NCBI RefSeq assembly: GCF_016863095.1
Contig: NZ_BOOF01000004.1
Location: forward strand, 124,001-188,000
Reading direction: 5' to 3'
DNA from: Microbispora siamensis
GTDB taxonomy: Bacteria; Actinomycetota; Actinomycetes; Streptosporangiales; Streptosporangiaceae
Length of the DNA stretch: 64,000 bases
Under the pieces are notes generated by a model that was not told the DNA's origin, made no database searches, and saw nothing but the letters and a program-made list of their open reading frames with translations. Position numbers and translations under genes: made by a program. This document shows positions 12,887 to 20,781 of this stretch, in pieces (the stretch's first letter is position 1; every line of letters begins with the position of its first letter).

Positions 12887-14068
12887 ATGATCACCCGCAT
12901 CGAGATCGACGGCTTCAAGTCCTTCCTGGACTTCAAGCTCGACGTCCCGCCGTTCCTCGCCCTCGTCGGCCCCAACTCCAGCGGCAAGTCCAACCTGTTC
13001 GACGCGCTGGAGTACCTGCGCAATACGAACTGGGGCGACGAGGATTCCCTGCTCGCGTCCCGCCGTGGACGGCCGCACGAGCTGTTTCACAGAGTGAGCA
13101 AGGGCAGGCCGGTGACGTGGTTCGAGGTTCATGCCCTCACCGTCACGACCATAGGGAACGGGCTCTTCACGGACTGGCACGGAAGCGGCGCGGATCTGGG
13201 CGAAGACGGCATCCCGATATCGCTGGCGCTCGACCGCCCAGAGTCCGTTGACGTTCTTGACGGGTTGTCCCCGTGGAGGATCGAGAAGCACGCCGAGGCC
13301 GCGCTGGAGATGGCCCGGGCACTGCGGGTTCTCGACGAGGAGAAATCCGGCCCTCGGCACTACCTGCGGTTGCAGCGTTCGGAACTCGATAGCTGGCGTT
13401 TGCACCAGCCCGACCCCGATCGCTTGAGGGGCTGGTCGTCGGCGGCGGATCACGGACCGCTGCGGGCGGACGGGAGCAATCTGGCTACCGTCCTCGGGCG
13501 ACTCAAAACGCAGGGGGCGATCGAGGAACTGCTGGTGGACCTCGTGGCGCTGATCCCGGATCTGACCGGGATCGAGCCGATTCTGGACGAGCGGCGCCAG
13601 GAGTGGACGTTCGACGTGCTCGTGGACGGCCAGGGGGCGATACCAAGCACGCTGCTGTCCGACGGAACGCTCAGGGTCATCGCGTTGCTGGCCGCGCTCC
13701 ACGACCCGGATCACGCGGGGGTGCTACTCATCGAGGAGATCGAGAACGGTCTGCACCCCAGCCGCCTCGCGGAACTGCTTCGCAGGATCCAGGGCAGGGT
13801 CACCGATCTCAACGATCCGGAGTGCGTCAACCGGCCGCTGCGGCAGGTGATCCTCACCACGCACTCGCCGGTGGTCGTCTCTGAGCTGTACCGCCTCCGG
13901 CCGGACGCGCTGGTCTTCCTCGACACCGCCGTACGCGTGGATCCCGACAACGACCGGATCTCCCGGGTCACCGTGGCCAAGCCGGTACGGTCGGAGGGAG
14001 AGCCCGGCACGTTCGTCTCTCCGCGCCAGGTGCGCAAGTATCTGAGCGCGGTGGGCGAGGTGCCATGA
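12887..14068 (+). CDS. AAA/ABC-type ATPase of the OLD-like group, partner of a TOPRIM protein
   Basis: A 393-residue ATPase with Walker A GPNSSGKSNLFDAL (about 26-39), an ABC signature-like LLSDGTLRVIALLA (near 250), Walker B VLLIEEIENGLHP (near 280) and an H-loop TTHSP (near 325). This AAA_21/OLD-type head, with a long insertion between the Walker motifs, is typical of ATPases that work with TOPRIM nucleases in phage-defence and related systems. The stop overlaps the next gene in ATGA. The gene starts 25 bp after gatA with GAGGGGAGGGG before its ATG. Its function here is not established; a defence role is inference from architecture. Confidence 0.85.
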   Translation: MITRIEIDGFKSFLDFKLDVPPFLALVGPNSSGKSNLFDALEYLRNTNWGDEDSLLASRRGRPHELFHRVSKGRPVTWFEVHALTVTTIGNGLFTDWHGSGADLGEDGIPISLALDRPESVDVLDGLSPWRIEKHAEAALEMARALRVLDEEKSGPRHYLRLQRSELDSWRLHQPDPDRLRGWSSAADHGPLRADGSNLATVLGRLKTQGAIEELLVDLVALIPDLTGIEPILDERRQEWTFDVLVDGQGAIPSTLLSDGTLRVIALLAALHDPDHAGVLLIEEIENGLHPSRLAELLRRIQGRVTDLNDPECVNRPLRQVILTTHSPVVVSELYRLRPDALVFLDTAVRVDPDNDRISRVTVAKPVRSEGEPGTFVSPRQVRKYLSAVGEVP

Positions 14069-14655
14069 GCAGGCCCCTGGTGCCCGGACTTATCGCCGAG
14101 GGGGAGACCGACGAGGTCTTCCTCGGCGTCGTGATCTCGCGGCAGCTTCGCGAACTCACCGTGCAGTCTTCTCGCTGTGCGGTCGACGTGGAGAGCACCG
14201 AGATCGGCGCCTGCCGATCGATCTACGATCACGACAGGATGACCGGCGCACTGCGCGAGTTGGCGAGCGACTGCCATCTGCTCTTCGTGCACAACGACCA
14301 CAGGGAGCGGGACAAGGCGGACCGCGTCGTGAGGAACTCGGGACTGCCCACACCGGTGATCGCGCTGGTGCCGATCCAGGAGACCGAGGCGTGGCTCCTC
14401 GCGGACGTCGGCGTGTGGCGCCGGTTGAGCGGGAGCGACCACGGACGGCTGCCCGCCCGCCCGCGGGACGTCGAGAAGATCGCGGATCCCAAAAAGGTGC
14501 TTGCCGAGGTGGCGCCGCGCCGCGGCAAACCCGTTCGTGACTACTTCGAATACATCGCTCGTAACATCGACCTCGACGTCCTCGCCCAGGTGCCCGCGTA
14601 CGCGGACTGGGTCTCCGACGCGAGGAACGCATTGAAGGGACTTGGTTACCTGTGA
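14065..14655 (+). CDS. DUF4276/RloB-like TOPRIM-type protein
   Basis: A 196-residue protein starting with [12 protein letters not shown], the glutamate-bearing first strand of TOPRIM-like folds. [13 protein letters not shown] (about 77-89) could supply the acidic metal ligands. [11 protein letters not shown] (near 105-115) closely fits the DUF4276 pattern. Such proteins are usually encoded next to an OLD-like ATPase, as here with an ATGA overlap. By analogy with RloAB and with the PARIS AriA-AriB pair, it may be a metal-dependent nuclease gated by the ATPase; this is inference. Its stop overlaps the gatB start in GTGA, so gatB translation may depend on it. Confidence 0.75.
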   Translation: MSRPLVPGLIAEGETDEVFLGVVISRQLRELTVQSSRCAVDVESTEIGACRSIYDHDRMTGALRELASDCHLLFVHNDHRERDKADRVVRNSGLPTPVIALVPIQETEAWLLADVGVWRRLSGSDHGRLPARPRDVEKIADPKKVLAEVAPRRGKPVRDYFEYIARNIDLDVLAQVPAYADWVSDARNALKGLGYL

Positions 14656-16160
14656 GCAGCACTGAGACGCTCATGCCGTACGACGAGGCGCTGGAGCGCT
14701 TCGAGCCGGTGCTGGGGCTGGAGACGCACGTCGAGCTGGGCACCGCCTCGAAGATGTTCTGCGGCTGCCCGACGACCTTCGGCGCGCCGCCGAACACGCA
14801 GGTCTGCCCGGTGTGCCTGGCGCTGCCCGGCTCGCTGCCGGTGGCCAACGAGAAGGCGATCGAGTCGACGATCCGGATCGGCCTCGCGCTGAACTGCACC
14901 ATCGCGAAGTGGTGCAGGTTCGCCCGGAAGAACTACTTCTATCCGGACATGCCGAAGAACTACCAGATCAGCCAGTACGACGAGCCGCTGTGCACGGACG
15001 GCTACCTGGACGTCGAGGTGGATGGGAAGATCGTCCGCGTGGAGATCGAGCGGGTGCACCTTGAGGAGGACACCGGCAAGTCGACCCACGTCGGAGGCGC
15101 GACCGGGCGGATCCACGGCGCGGACTACTCGATCGTCGACTACAACCGGGCCGGCATCCCGCTCGTCGAGATCGTGACCAAGCCGATCGCGGGCACCGAC
15201 CGGCTCGCCCCGGAGGTCGCCCGCGCGTACGTCACCGAGCTGCGCGAGGTGATGCGCTCCCTCGGCGTGTCCGACGTGCGGATGGAGCAGGGCTCGCTGC
15301 GCTGCGACGTGAACGTCTCGCTGATGCCGCGAGGCTCGGCCGAGTGGGGCACCCGTACGGAGACCAAGAACGTCAACTCGCTGCGCAGCGTCGAGCGGGC
15401 GGTCCGCGGGGAGATCGAGCGCCAGGCGGCCATCCTCGCCGAGGGCGGCCGGATCGTGCAGGAGACCCGCCACTTCCACGAGGACACCGGGCAGACGACC
15501 TCCGGGCGGTCGAAGGAGGAGGCGCAGGACTACCGCTACTTCCCCGAGCCCGACCTGCTGCCGATCGCGCCCGACCCGGCCTGGGTCGAGTCGCTGAAGG
15601 CGGCGCTGCCCGAGCTCCCGTCGGCGCGGCGCAAGCGGCTCCAGCAGGAGTGGGGCGTGTCCGACCTGGACATGGCCGCCATGCACAACGCCGACGCGAT
15701 CGACCTGGTCGAGGCCACGGTGGCCGCGGGCGCCCCCGCCGCCGACGCGCGCAAGTGGTGGATGGGCGAGCTGGCCCGGCGGGCCAACGAGTCGGCCACG
15801 GCGCTCGCCGACCTGCCGATCACCCCGGCGCAGGTCGCCCGGGTGACCGAGTTGGTCGCCTCCGGCGCGCTGAACGACAAGCTGGCCCGCCAGGTGCTCG
15901 AGGGCGTGCTCGCCGGCGAGGGCGGCCCGGACGAGGTCGTGGAGAAGCGCGGTCTCCAGGTGGTCAGCGACGAGGGCGAGCTGTCGGCGATCATCGACAA
16001 GGTGCTGGCGGACAACGCCGACGCCGCGGAGAAGGTGCGCGGCGGGAAGATCGCTGCCGTGGGCGCGCTGGTCGGCGGCGTGATGAAGGCCAGCCGGGGC
16101 AAGGCGGACGCGGGCCGGGCCCGTGAGCTGATCCTGGAGAAGCTCGGCGTCCAGGGCTAG
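14652..16160 (+). CDS. gatB: Asp/Glu-tRNA(Asn/Gln) amidotransferase subunit B
   Basis: A 502-residue subunit that phosphorylates the glutamyl (or aspartyl) group on the tRNA and transfers ammonia to it. It shows the family start [18 protein letters not shown], the zinc-site region with CPVCLALPG, and the C-terminal YqeY/helical tRNA-binding domain ending ILEKLGV. GTG 14652 overlaps the stop of the TOPRIM gene. All three gat subunits are intact, so the inserted pair has not destroyed the operon. Confidence 0.97.
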   Translation: MSSTETLMPYDEALERFEPVLGLETHVELGTASKMFCGCPTTFGAPPNTQVCPVCLALPGSLPVANEKAIESTIRIGLALNCTIAKWCRFARKNYFYPDMPKNYQISQYDEPLCTDGYLDVEVDGKIVRVEIERVHLEEDTGKSTHVGGATGRIHGADYSIVDYNRAGIPLVEIVTKPIAGTDRLAPEVARAYVTELREVMRSLGVSDVRMEQGSLRCDVNVSLMPRGSAEWGTRTETKNVNSLRSVERAVRGEIERQAAILAEGGRIVQETRHFHEDTGQTTSGRSKEEAQDYRYFPEPDLLPIAPDPAWVESLKAALPELPSARRKRLQQEWGVSDLDMAAMHNADAIDLVEATVAAGAPAADARKWWMGELARRANESATALADLPITPAQVARVTELVASGALNDKLARQVLEGVLAGEGGPDEVVEKRGLQVVSDEGELSAIIDKVLADNADAAEKVRGGKIAAVGALVGGVMKASRGKADAGRARELILEKLGVQG

Positions 16161-16186
16161 GGAATGCCTGACGGGAATGCCTGACG
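16161..16186 (+). repeat. Two perfect 13-bp tandem copies directly after gatB
   Basis: GGAATGCCTGACG is repeated head to tail at 16161-16173 and 16174-16186, immediately behind the gatB stop. It looks like a recent slippage duplication; no function is evident. Confidence 0.7.
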
Positions 16187-16248
16187 AGCGCCGCCTTGCA
16201 AGGATCCGGTGAGGCGCCGTCGGGACGCCACCTGTAGCAGGGCGTGAA

Positions 16249-16280
16249 ACGGCCGGTCACGGTTCCGCGTGGCCGGCCGT
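16249..16280 (+). terminator. Hairpin terminator of the gat operon
   Basis: ACGGCCGGTCAC (16249-16260) pairs with GTGGCCGGCCGT (16269-16280) over 12 positions including one G-T wobble, with an 8-nt loop. There is no T-run. The position, 90 bp after gatB, fits an actinobacterial T-poor terminator. Confidence 0.55.
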
Positions 16281-16404
16281 CGGCCTGTCCCGGCCGGATC
16301 GCTCCCGACACGAGCGTGGAAGGTGTTGCTTCATGACATATCCAGCGGAGGGTGTTTTAGGGTTAACTGATCGGAGTTGACCTTGAGCCGGAGGAGACCG
16401 AGGC

Positions 16405-18369
16405 GTGCGTAACGCCGGAGCGTCCGTCGACCCGCCCACGGATCCGTCCGGGGCGGCGTCCGTTCCTCCGCACAAACACCCGGTGCGCCGCGTCACCTCG
16501 CTGCCCCGCGGGGTCTCGGCCCTCCCGCGAGGGGTGTCGGCCGACATCTTCGCCGAGCCTCCCGCTCCCGCCGCTCCGGCGGTCAAGCCGTCCGGTAACG
16601 GAAACCTCCCGCCGCCGGCTCCGCCGGTCGAGCCGTGGCGGGTCCCGGAGCGCCCGGCGTCCGACGAACCCGTTGTCGTCCCGCCGCCGGACCTCGAACT
16701 GCTGGACCCCGTTCCCCGGAGCCGTACGCTCCGCCGTGCGCTGATCGGCCTGGCGGTGCTGCTCCTGGCGCTCTATCTCGTGCCGGCCGTCTCGATGGCG
16801 GGGAAGGTCCTGCCCGGCACGATGGTGCTCGGCGTGGACATCGGCGGGCAGAGCAGGGCCGAGGCCGTCGCCACGCTGCGCGAACGGCTGTACGCCCAGG
16901 TCAGGACGCCGCTGATCGTGCGGCAGGGCACGCGGCGGCTGACCGTGGACCCGCAGCAGGCCGGTCTGATGCTCGACGCCGAGGCCACCGTCCGCGCCGC
17001 GCCGGGAGGCTTCCCCAGCCCGCTGGAAGTGTGGAGCGCGCTGACCGGCAGCCGTGAGGTGAAGCCGGTCGTGTCGGTGGACCGCCGCAAACTCGACGAG
17101 GTGGTGGCCAGGCACATCGCCGCGCCACTGGAGCGCCCGGGGCGCGAGGGCGACGTCTCGTTCGACGGGGTCACCCCGGTCGCGAGGTATCCGCGAGAGG
17201 GCCGCGTCATCGACAGGAGAGCGACGGCCGACCAGATCGTCAGGGGATACCTCGACCCCGAGGCCGTCGTCGTGGTGCCCACGTCGACGGACCTGCCGCA
17301 CATCACCCGTGCCGAGGTGCGGCGCGCCCTGCGCTGGGCGAGACGTGCGGTGGCCGCGCCGCTCACGCTGACCAACGGAACCGCCTCCGTCAGCCTGTCG
17401 CAGGCCACACTGGCGCGGCACCTGACGTTCGCGCCCGACGGCGCGGTCCTGCGGCCGCGCTTCGATGCCGAGGGGGCGGTCGCCGGCGTCGAGCCCGCGC
17501 TGGTCGGCACCGCGCGGGCGGCCCGCGACGCCACTTTCACGGTCAAGGACGGCCGGCCTGTCCTGGTGCCCGGCAGGCCGGGCGACCGGGTGGACACCGA
17601 CCGCCTCGCCGCGGACGTGCTGACCGCCCTCGACGGCGGCAGCCGTACGGTGGCCGTGGCGGTCGTGAACGGGCCGCCGCGGGTCACCGACGACGCGGCG
17701 CAGCGGATGGGGGTCCGGGAGGAGGTCGGCCGTTTCACCACCTCCTACGCCTGCTGCCCGCAGAGCGCGGGCAACATCCGCGCGGCCGCCGCGCTCCTCG
17801 ACGGCCGCCTGGTGGAACCGGGGGAGACGTTCTCGTTCAACGAGGTCGTCGGCCCGCGCACCGCGGCGGCGGGCTTCGACGGCATCGGCCCCACCATGAT
17901 TCACGGCCGGGCCGGCACGGAGGCGGCGGGGATGACCCAGGTCGCGACCACCCTGATGAACGCCGTGATCCGGGCGGGGCTTCGCGTCGCCGAGCACACC
18001 CCGCCGGAGGTCCACGCCTCTCACCTGCCGATCGGCACCGAGGCCACGGTGTCGTTCCCCGGCCCCGACCTGCGGTGGAAGAACGACTCGCCGTACGGCG
18101 TGCTCGTCCAGGCGTCCGCCACCGGCACTTCGCTGACCGTGACGCTGTGGAGCACCAAGCGGTACGACGTGGACCTGCAGGGGCCGGTCGTCGGGCAGCG
18201 GGTGTCGCTGCCCGCAGTGACCGGTCACGGGTCCGGCTGCGTGGCGACGCAGGGGCAGCCCGGTTTCACCGCCGCGGTGACGCGGGTGCTGCGGCAGGAC
18301 GGTCAGGTGGTCTCCCGGCAGACCTTCCGCGCCTCCTACCGCGCCCGGGCCGGGGTGGTCTGCGGCTGA
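16405..18369 (+). CDS. Membrane-anchored VanW-family protein with PG-binding-4-like repeats
   Basis: A 654-residue protein: a Pro-rich cytoplasmic tail (1-108), one membrane helix (about 110-130), a large extracytoplasmic part with at least one PG_binding_4/YoaR-like domain (about 140-420), and a VanW domain (about 435-565, with TSYACCPQSAGNIRAAAA and FSFNEVVGPRT). VanW-like proteins are associated with cell-wall metabolism, but their biochemical role is undefined. GTG 16405 is preceded by GGAGGAGACC. It is transcribed alone and converges with the PQQ dehydrogenase gene. Confidence 0.88.
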   Translation: MRNAGASVDPPTDPSGAASVPPHKHPVRRVTSLPRGVSALPRGVSADIFAEPPAPAAPAVKPSGNGNLPPPAPPVEPWRVPERPASDEPVVVPPPDLELLDPVPRSRTLRRALIGLAVLLLALYLVPAVSMAGKVLPGTMVLGVDIGGQSRAEAVATLRERLYAQVRTPLIVRQGTRRLTVDPQQAGLMLDAEATVRAAPGGFPSPLEVWSALTGSREVKPVVSVDRRKLDEVVARHIAAPLERPGREGDVSFDGVTPVARYPREGRVIDRRATADQIVRGYLDPEAVVVVPTSTDLPHITRAEVRRALRWARRAVAAPLTLTNGTASVSLSQATLARHLTFAPDGAVLRPRFDAEGAVAGVEPALVGTARAARDATFTVKDGRPVLVPGRPGDRVDTDRLAADVLTALDGGSRTVAVAVVNGPPRVTDDAAQRMGVREEVGRFTTSYACCPQSAGNIRAAAALLDGRLVEPGETFSFNEVVGPRTAAAGFDGIGPTMIHGRAGTEAAGMTQVATTLMNAVIRAGLRVAEHTPPEVHASHLPIGTEATVSFPGPDLRWKNDSPYGVLVQASATGTSLTVTLWSTKRYDVDLQGPVVGQRVSLPAVTGHGSGCVATQGQPGFTAAVTRVLRQDGQVVSRQTFRASYRARAGVVCG

Positions 18370-18430
18370 TCAAGAGCAAGGCGCTGATCAAGAGGAGGCG
18401 CTGATCAAGAGGAGGCGCTGATCAGGAGGG
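18365..18430. repeat. 17/18-bp tandem repeat carrying TGATCA at the junction of two convergent genes
   Basis: The unit GCTGATCAAGAGGAGGC recurs at 18365, 18383, 18400 and 18417, the first copy one base longer and slightly diverged. The first copy supplies the TGA stop of the VanW gene. The last supplies the TCA that is the stop of the opposing dehydrogenase gene. Each TGATCA is itself a palindrome with a stop on either strand. Confidence 0.8.
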
Positions 18431-19609
18431 CCGCACCACCAGGATCCGATCGTCGCCGTCCCTGGGGGTTCCGCGCCCGTCCCGGTTGCTGGTGCTCACC
18501 CACAACGTGCCGTCGGGCGCGGTGGCCACAGCGCGCAGCCTGCCGTACTCGCCCGTGTACAGGGCGGTGGGACGGCCGACGCGGCCCGAGGCGTCCACCG
18601 GCACGCGCCACAGGCGCTCGCCGCGCAGCGCCGCGGCCCACAGCGCCCCCCGGGCGTACGCGAGGCCGGACGGCGACGCCTCGGCGGTCGACCAGGTGAG
18701 CAGCGGGTCGGTGTATCCGGGCCGGTGGCCCACCCCCTCGACCTCCGGCCAGCCGTAGTTGCGGCCCTTCTCGATGAGGTTGATCTCGTCATAGGTGTTC
18801 TGGCCGAACTCGGTGGCGTACATGCGCCCCCGGTCGTCCCAGGCCAGGCCCTGCACGTTGCGGTGCCCGTAGGTCCACACGAGGGTGCCGAAGGGGTTGC
18901 CCGGGGCGGGCCGGCCGTCGGCCGTCATGCGCAGGATCTTGCCGCCCAGCGAGTTCCTGTCCTGGGCCATGCCGCGTTCGCCGGTCTCCCCCGTCGAGGC
19001 GTACAGGTAGCCGTCGGGGCCGAAGGCGAGGCGGCCCCCGTTGTGGATGGCCCCCTTCGGGATGCCGGTGACGATCACCCGGTGGTCGGAGAGCCGCCCG
19101 TCGTAGCGGTAGCGGACGATCCGGTTGTCGTGCTCTGCCGTGAAGTAGACGAAGACGAGGTGGTCGGTGGCGTAGCGGGGCGATACGGCCACACCCAGCA
19201 GGCCGCCCTCGCCGCTCGCGGACACGCCCTGGATCACGGCGACCTCGTGGACCTCGCCGCGCGGCGTGACCCGCAGCAGCCGCGCCGACTCGCGCTCGGT
19301 CACCAGCGCGTCGCCGCCGGGCAGGAACGCGATCGCCCAAGGCACCGCGAGACCGGTGACCAGCGTGCGCGGCGCGGCCGGCGTGACGTTCGTCTCACCG
19401 TTGCCCGAAGCCGTGCCCGAAGCCGTGCCCGGAGTCGCGCCCGCGCCGGCACTCGCAGGGGCACTCGCGGCGGTGCCGGTGACGTCGCTCGCGGCGGGCA
19501 GCGGCGGGGGAGTCCTGCCCCCGCCCTCCTGCCCCGGCGCGCACGCCACGGTCGCCGTCAGAAGGGCCGCACCCAGGAGCGCCGCGCCCACGCCATGCCT
19601 GTTCGCCAT
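18422..19609 (-). CDS. PQQ-dependent sugar (aldose) dehydrogenase, lipoprotein
   Basis: A 395-residue soluble glucose/sorbosone dehydrogenase-type beta-propeller. The N-terminus is a lipoprotein signal with lipobox TVAC near residue 23, followed by an Ala/Gly/Thr-rich spacer, so it should sit outside the membrane. Family motifs include GLAVPWAIAFLPGG, SGEGGLLGVAVSP, FTAEHDNRIVRY, HNGGRLAFGPDG, TYGHRNVQGLAW and EVEGVGHRPG. The reaction would be oxidation of an aldose or related carbohydrate with PQQ as cofactor. No PQQ synthesis genes lie nearby. ATG 19609 is chosen because it starts the lipoprotein signal. Confidence 0.88.
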   Translation of the reverse strand: MANRHGVGAALLGAALLTATVACAPGQEGGGRTPPPLPAASDVTGTAASAPASAGAGATPGTASGTASGNGETNVTPAAPRTLVTGLAVPWAIAFLPGGDALVTERESARLLRVTPRGEVHEVAVIQGVSASGEGGLLGVAVSPRYATDHLVFVYFTAEHDNRIVRYRYDGRLSDHRVIVTGIPKGAIHNGGRLAFGPDGYLYASTGETGERGMAQDRNSLGGKILRMTADGRPAPGNPFGTLVWTYGHRNVQGLAWDDRGRMYATEFGQNTYDEINLIEKGRNYGWPEVEGVGHRPGYTDPLLTWSTAEASPSGLAYARGALWAAALRGERLWRVPVDASGRVGRPTALYTGEYGRLRAVATAPDGTLWVSTSNRDGRGTPRDGDDRILVVRPS

Positions 19610-19674
19610 CCCCGATGACCTCCTCACCTACCCATACTCGCTGGCGGGGGCGATGGTTCCCTAGGTTGTTCCTC

Positions 19675-20595
19675 GTGAAGATCTGGGTCGCATCACAGGA
19701 CATCGCCGACGCGCTCACGGAACTGCCCGAAGGGCTCCCTGCCCTCGACTGCGCCGTGTACGACGGGAAGACGCCGCCGCCCGGCCCGCCCGAGGAGGTG
19801 GAGATCTGGGTGCCGCCGCTGGTCCCGGTGCCGGACATCCCCGGCCTTCTGGGCCGCATGACGAACCTCCGCCTGCTGCAGACCGTGACCGCGGGGGTCG
19901 AGCCCTACCTGCCGCACGTGCCGCCGAAGGCGGTCCTGTGCAACGCGCGGGGCGTCCACGACGCGGGCACGGCCGAGTGGGCGGTGGGCGCGATGATCGC
20001 GATGCTGCGGGAGTTCCCCGGTTTCGCGGCCGCCCAGGCCAGACGCGAGTGGACCTACCACCACACCGGCGTCCTCGCCGACTCCACCGTGCTGATCGTC
20101 GGGTACGGCTCGATCGGCGAGGCGCTCGAACGGCGTCTGGCCGGATTCGAGGTGGACATCGTCCGGGTGGCGCGCACGGCCAGGGACAACGTCCACGGAC
20201 AGGACGAACTGCCGGCGCTGCTGCCCGCCGCGGACGTGGTCGTGCTGCTGGTGCCCGCCACGGCCGGGACGGCCGGTCTGGTGGACGCCCGGTTCCTCGC
20301 CCGGATGAAGGACGGCGCGCTGCTGGTGAACGCCGCGCGCGGGTCGGTCGTGGACATGGACGCGCTGCTCGCCGAGTTGCGGGCGGGCAGGCTGCGGGCG
20401 GCGCTCGACGTCACCCCCGTCGAACCGCTGCCGTCCGATCACCCGCTCTGGACCGCGCCGGGGGTGTTCATCACCCCGCACGTCGCCGGCAGCACGCCCG
20501 CGTCCGTACGGCGTACACGGAGGCTGGTGCGGGAACAGGTCATCCGTCATCTGACGGGCCGTCCACTCGATAACATGATCACCGGGCATTACTGA
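19675..20595 (+). CDS. D-isomer-specific 2-hydroxyacid dehydrogenase
   Basis: A 306-residue NAD(P)-dependent oxidoreductase. The Rossmann motif is VGYGSIG (near 138-144). The catalytic Arg-Glu-His set is present in NAARGSVVD, DVTPVEPLP and TPHVAG. It lacks C-terminal ACT or ASB domains, unlike the SerA at 35.5 kb, and the N-terminal catalytic half is short. The substrate is unknown; glyoxylate/hydroxypyruvate or phosphoglycerate-like acids are possible. GTG 19675 is used as start because upstream codons look non-conserved. It is divergent from the PQQ dehydrogenase gene with only 65 bp between. Confidence 0.88.
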   Translation: MKIWVASQDIADALTELPEGLPALDCAVYDGKTPPPGPPEEVEIWVPPLVPVPDIPGLLGRMTNLRLLQTVTAGVEPYLPHVPPKAVLCNARGVHDAGTAEWAVGAMIAMLREFPGFAAAQARREWTYHHTGVLADSTVLIVGYGSIGEALERRLAGFEVDIVRVARTARDNVHGQDELPALLPAADVVVLLVPATAGTAGLVDARFLARMKDGALLVNAARGSVVDMDALLAELRAGRLRAALDVTPVEPLPSDHPLWTAPGVFITPHVAGSTPASVRRTRRLVREQVIRHLTGRPLDNMITGHY

Positions 20596-20781
20596 CCGCT
20601 CCATTAAGGATTCCGGAACGTGGCTGCCTCGTGACCTGGGGTGCGTACGGTGAAGCTCAGCGTGCGCGGCTGGTTATCAGATCGGTGACGACTCGCTCGT
20701 TGTCCCCCTCTCGATCAGCGGCAGTGCGCACACTGGCCATGTGACAGGGAGAGTAAAGCCGAGTCGAGAACGGGAGGGGCA

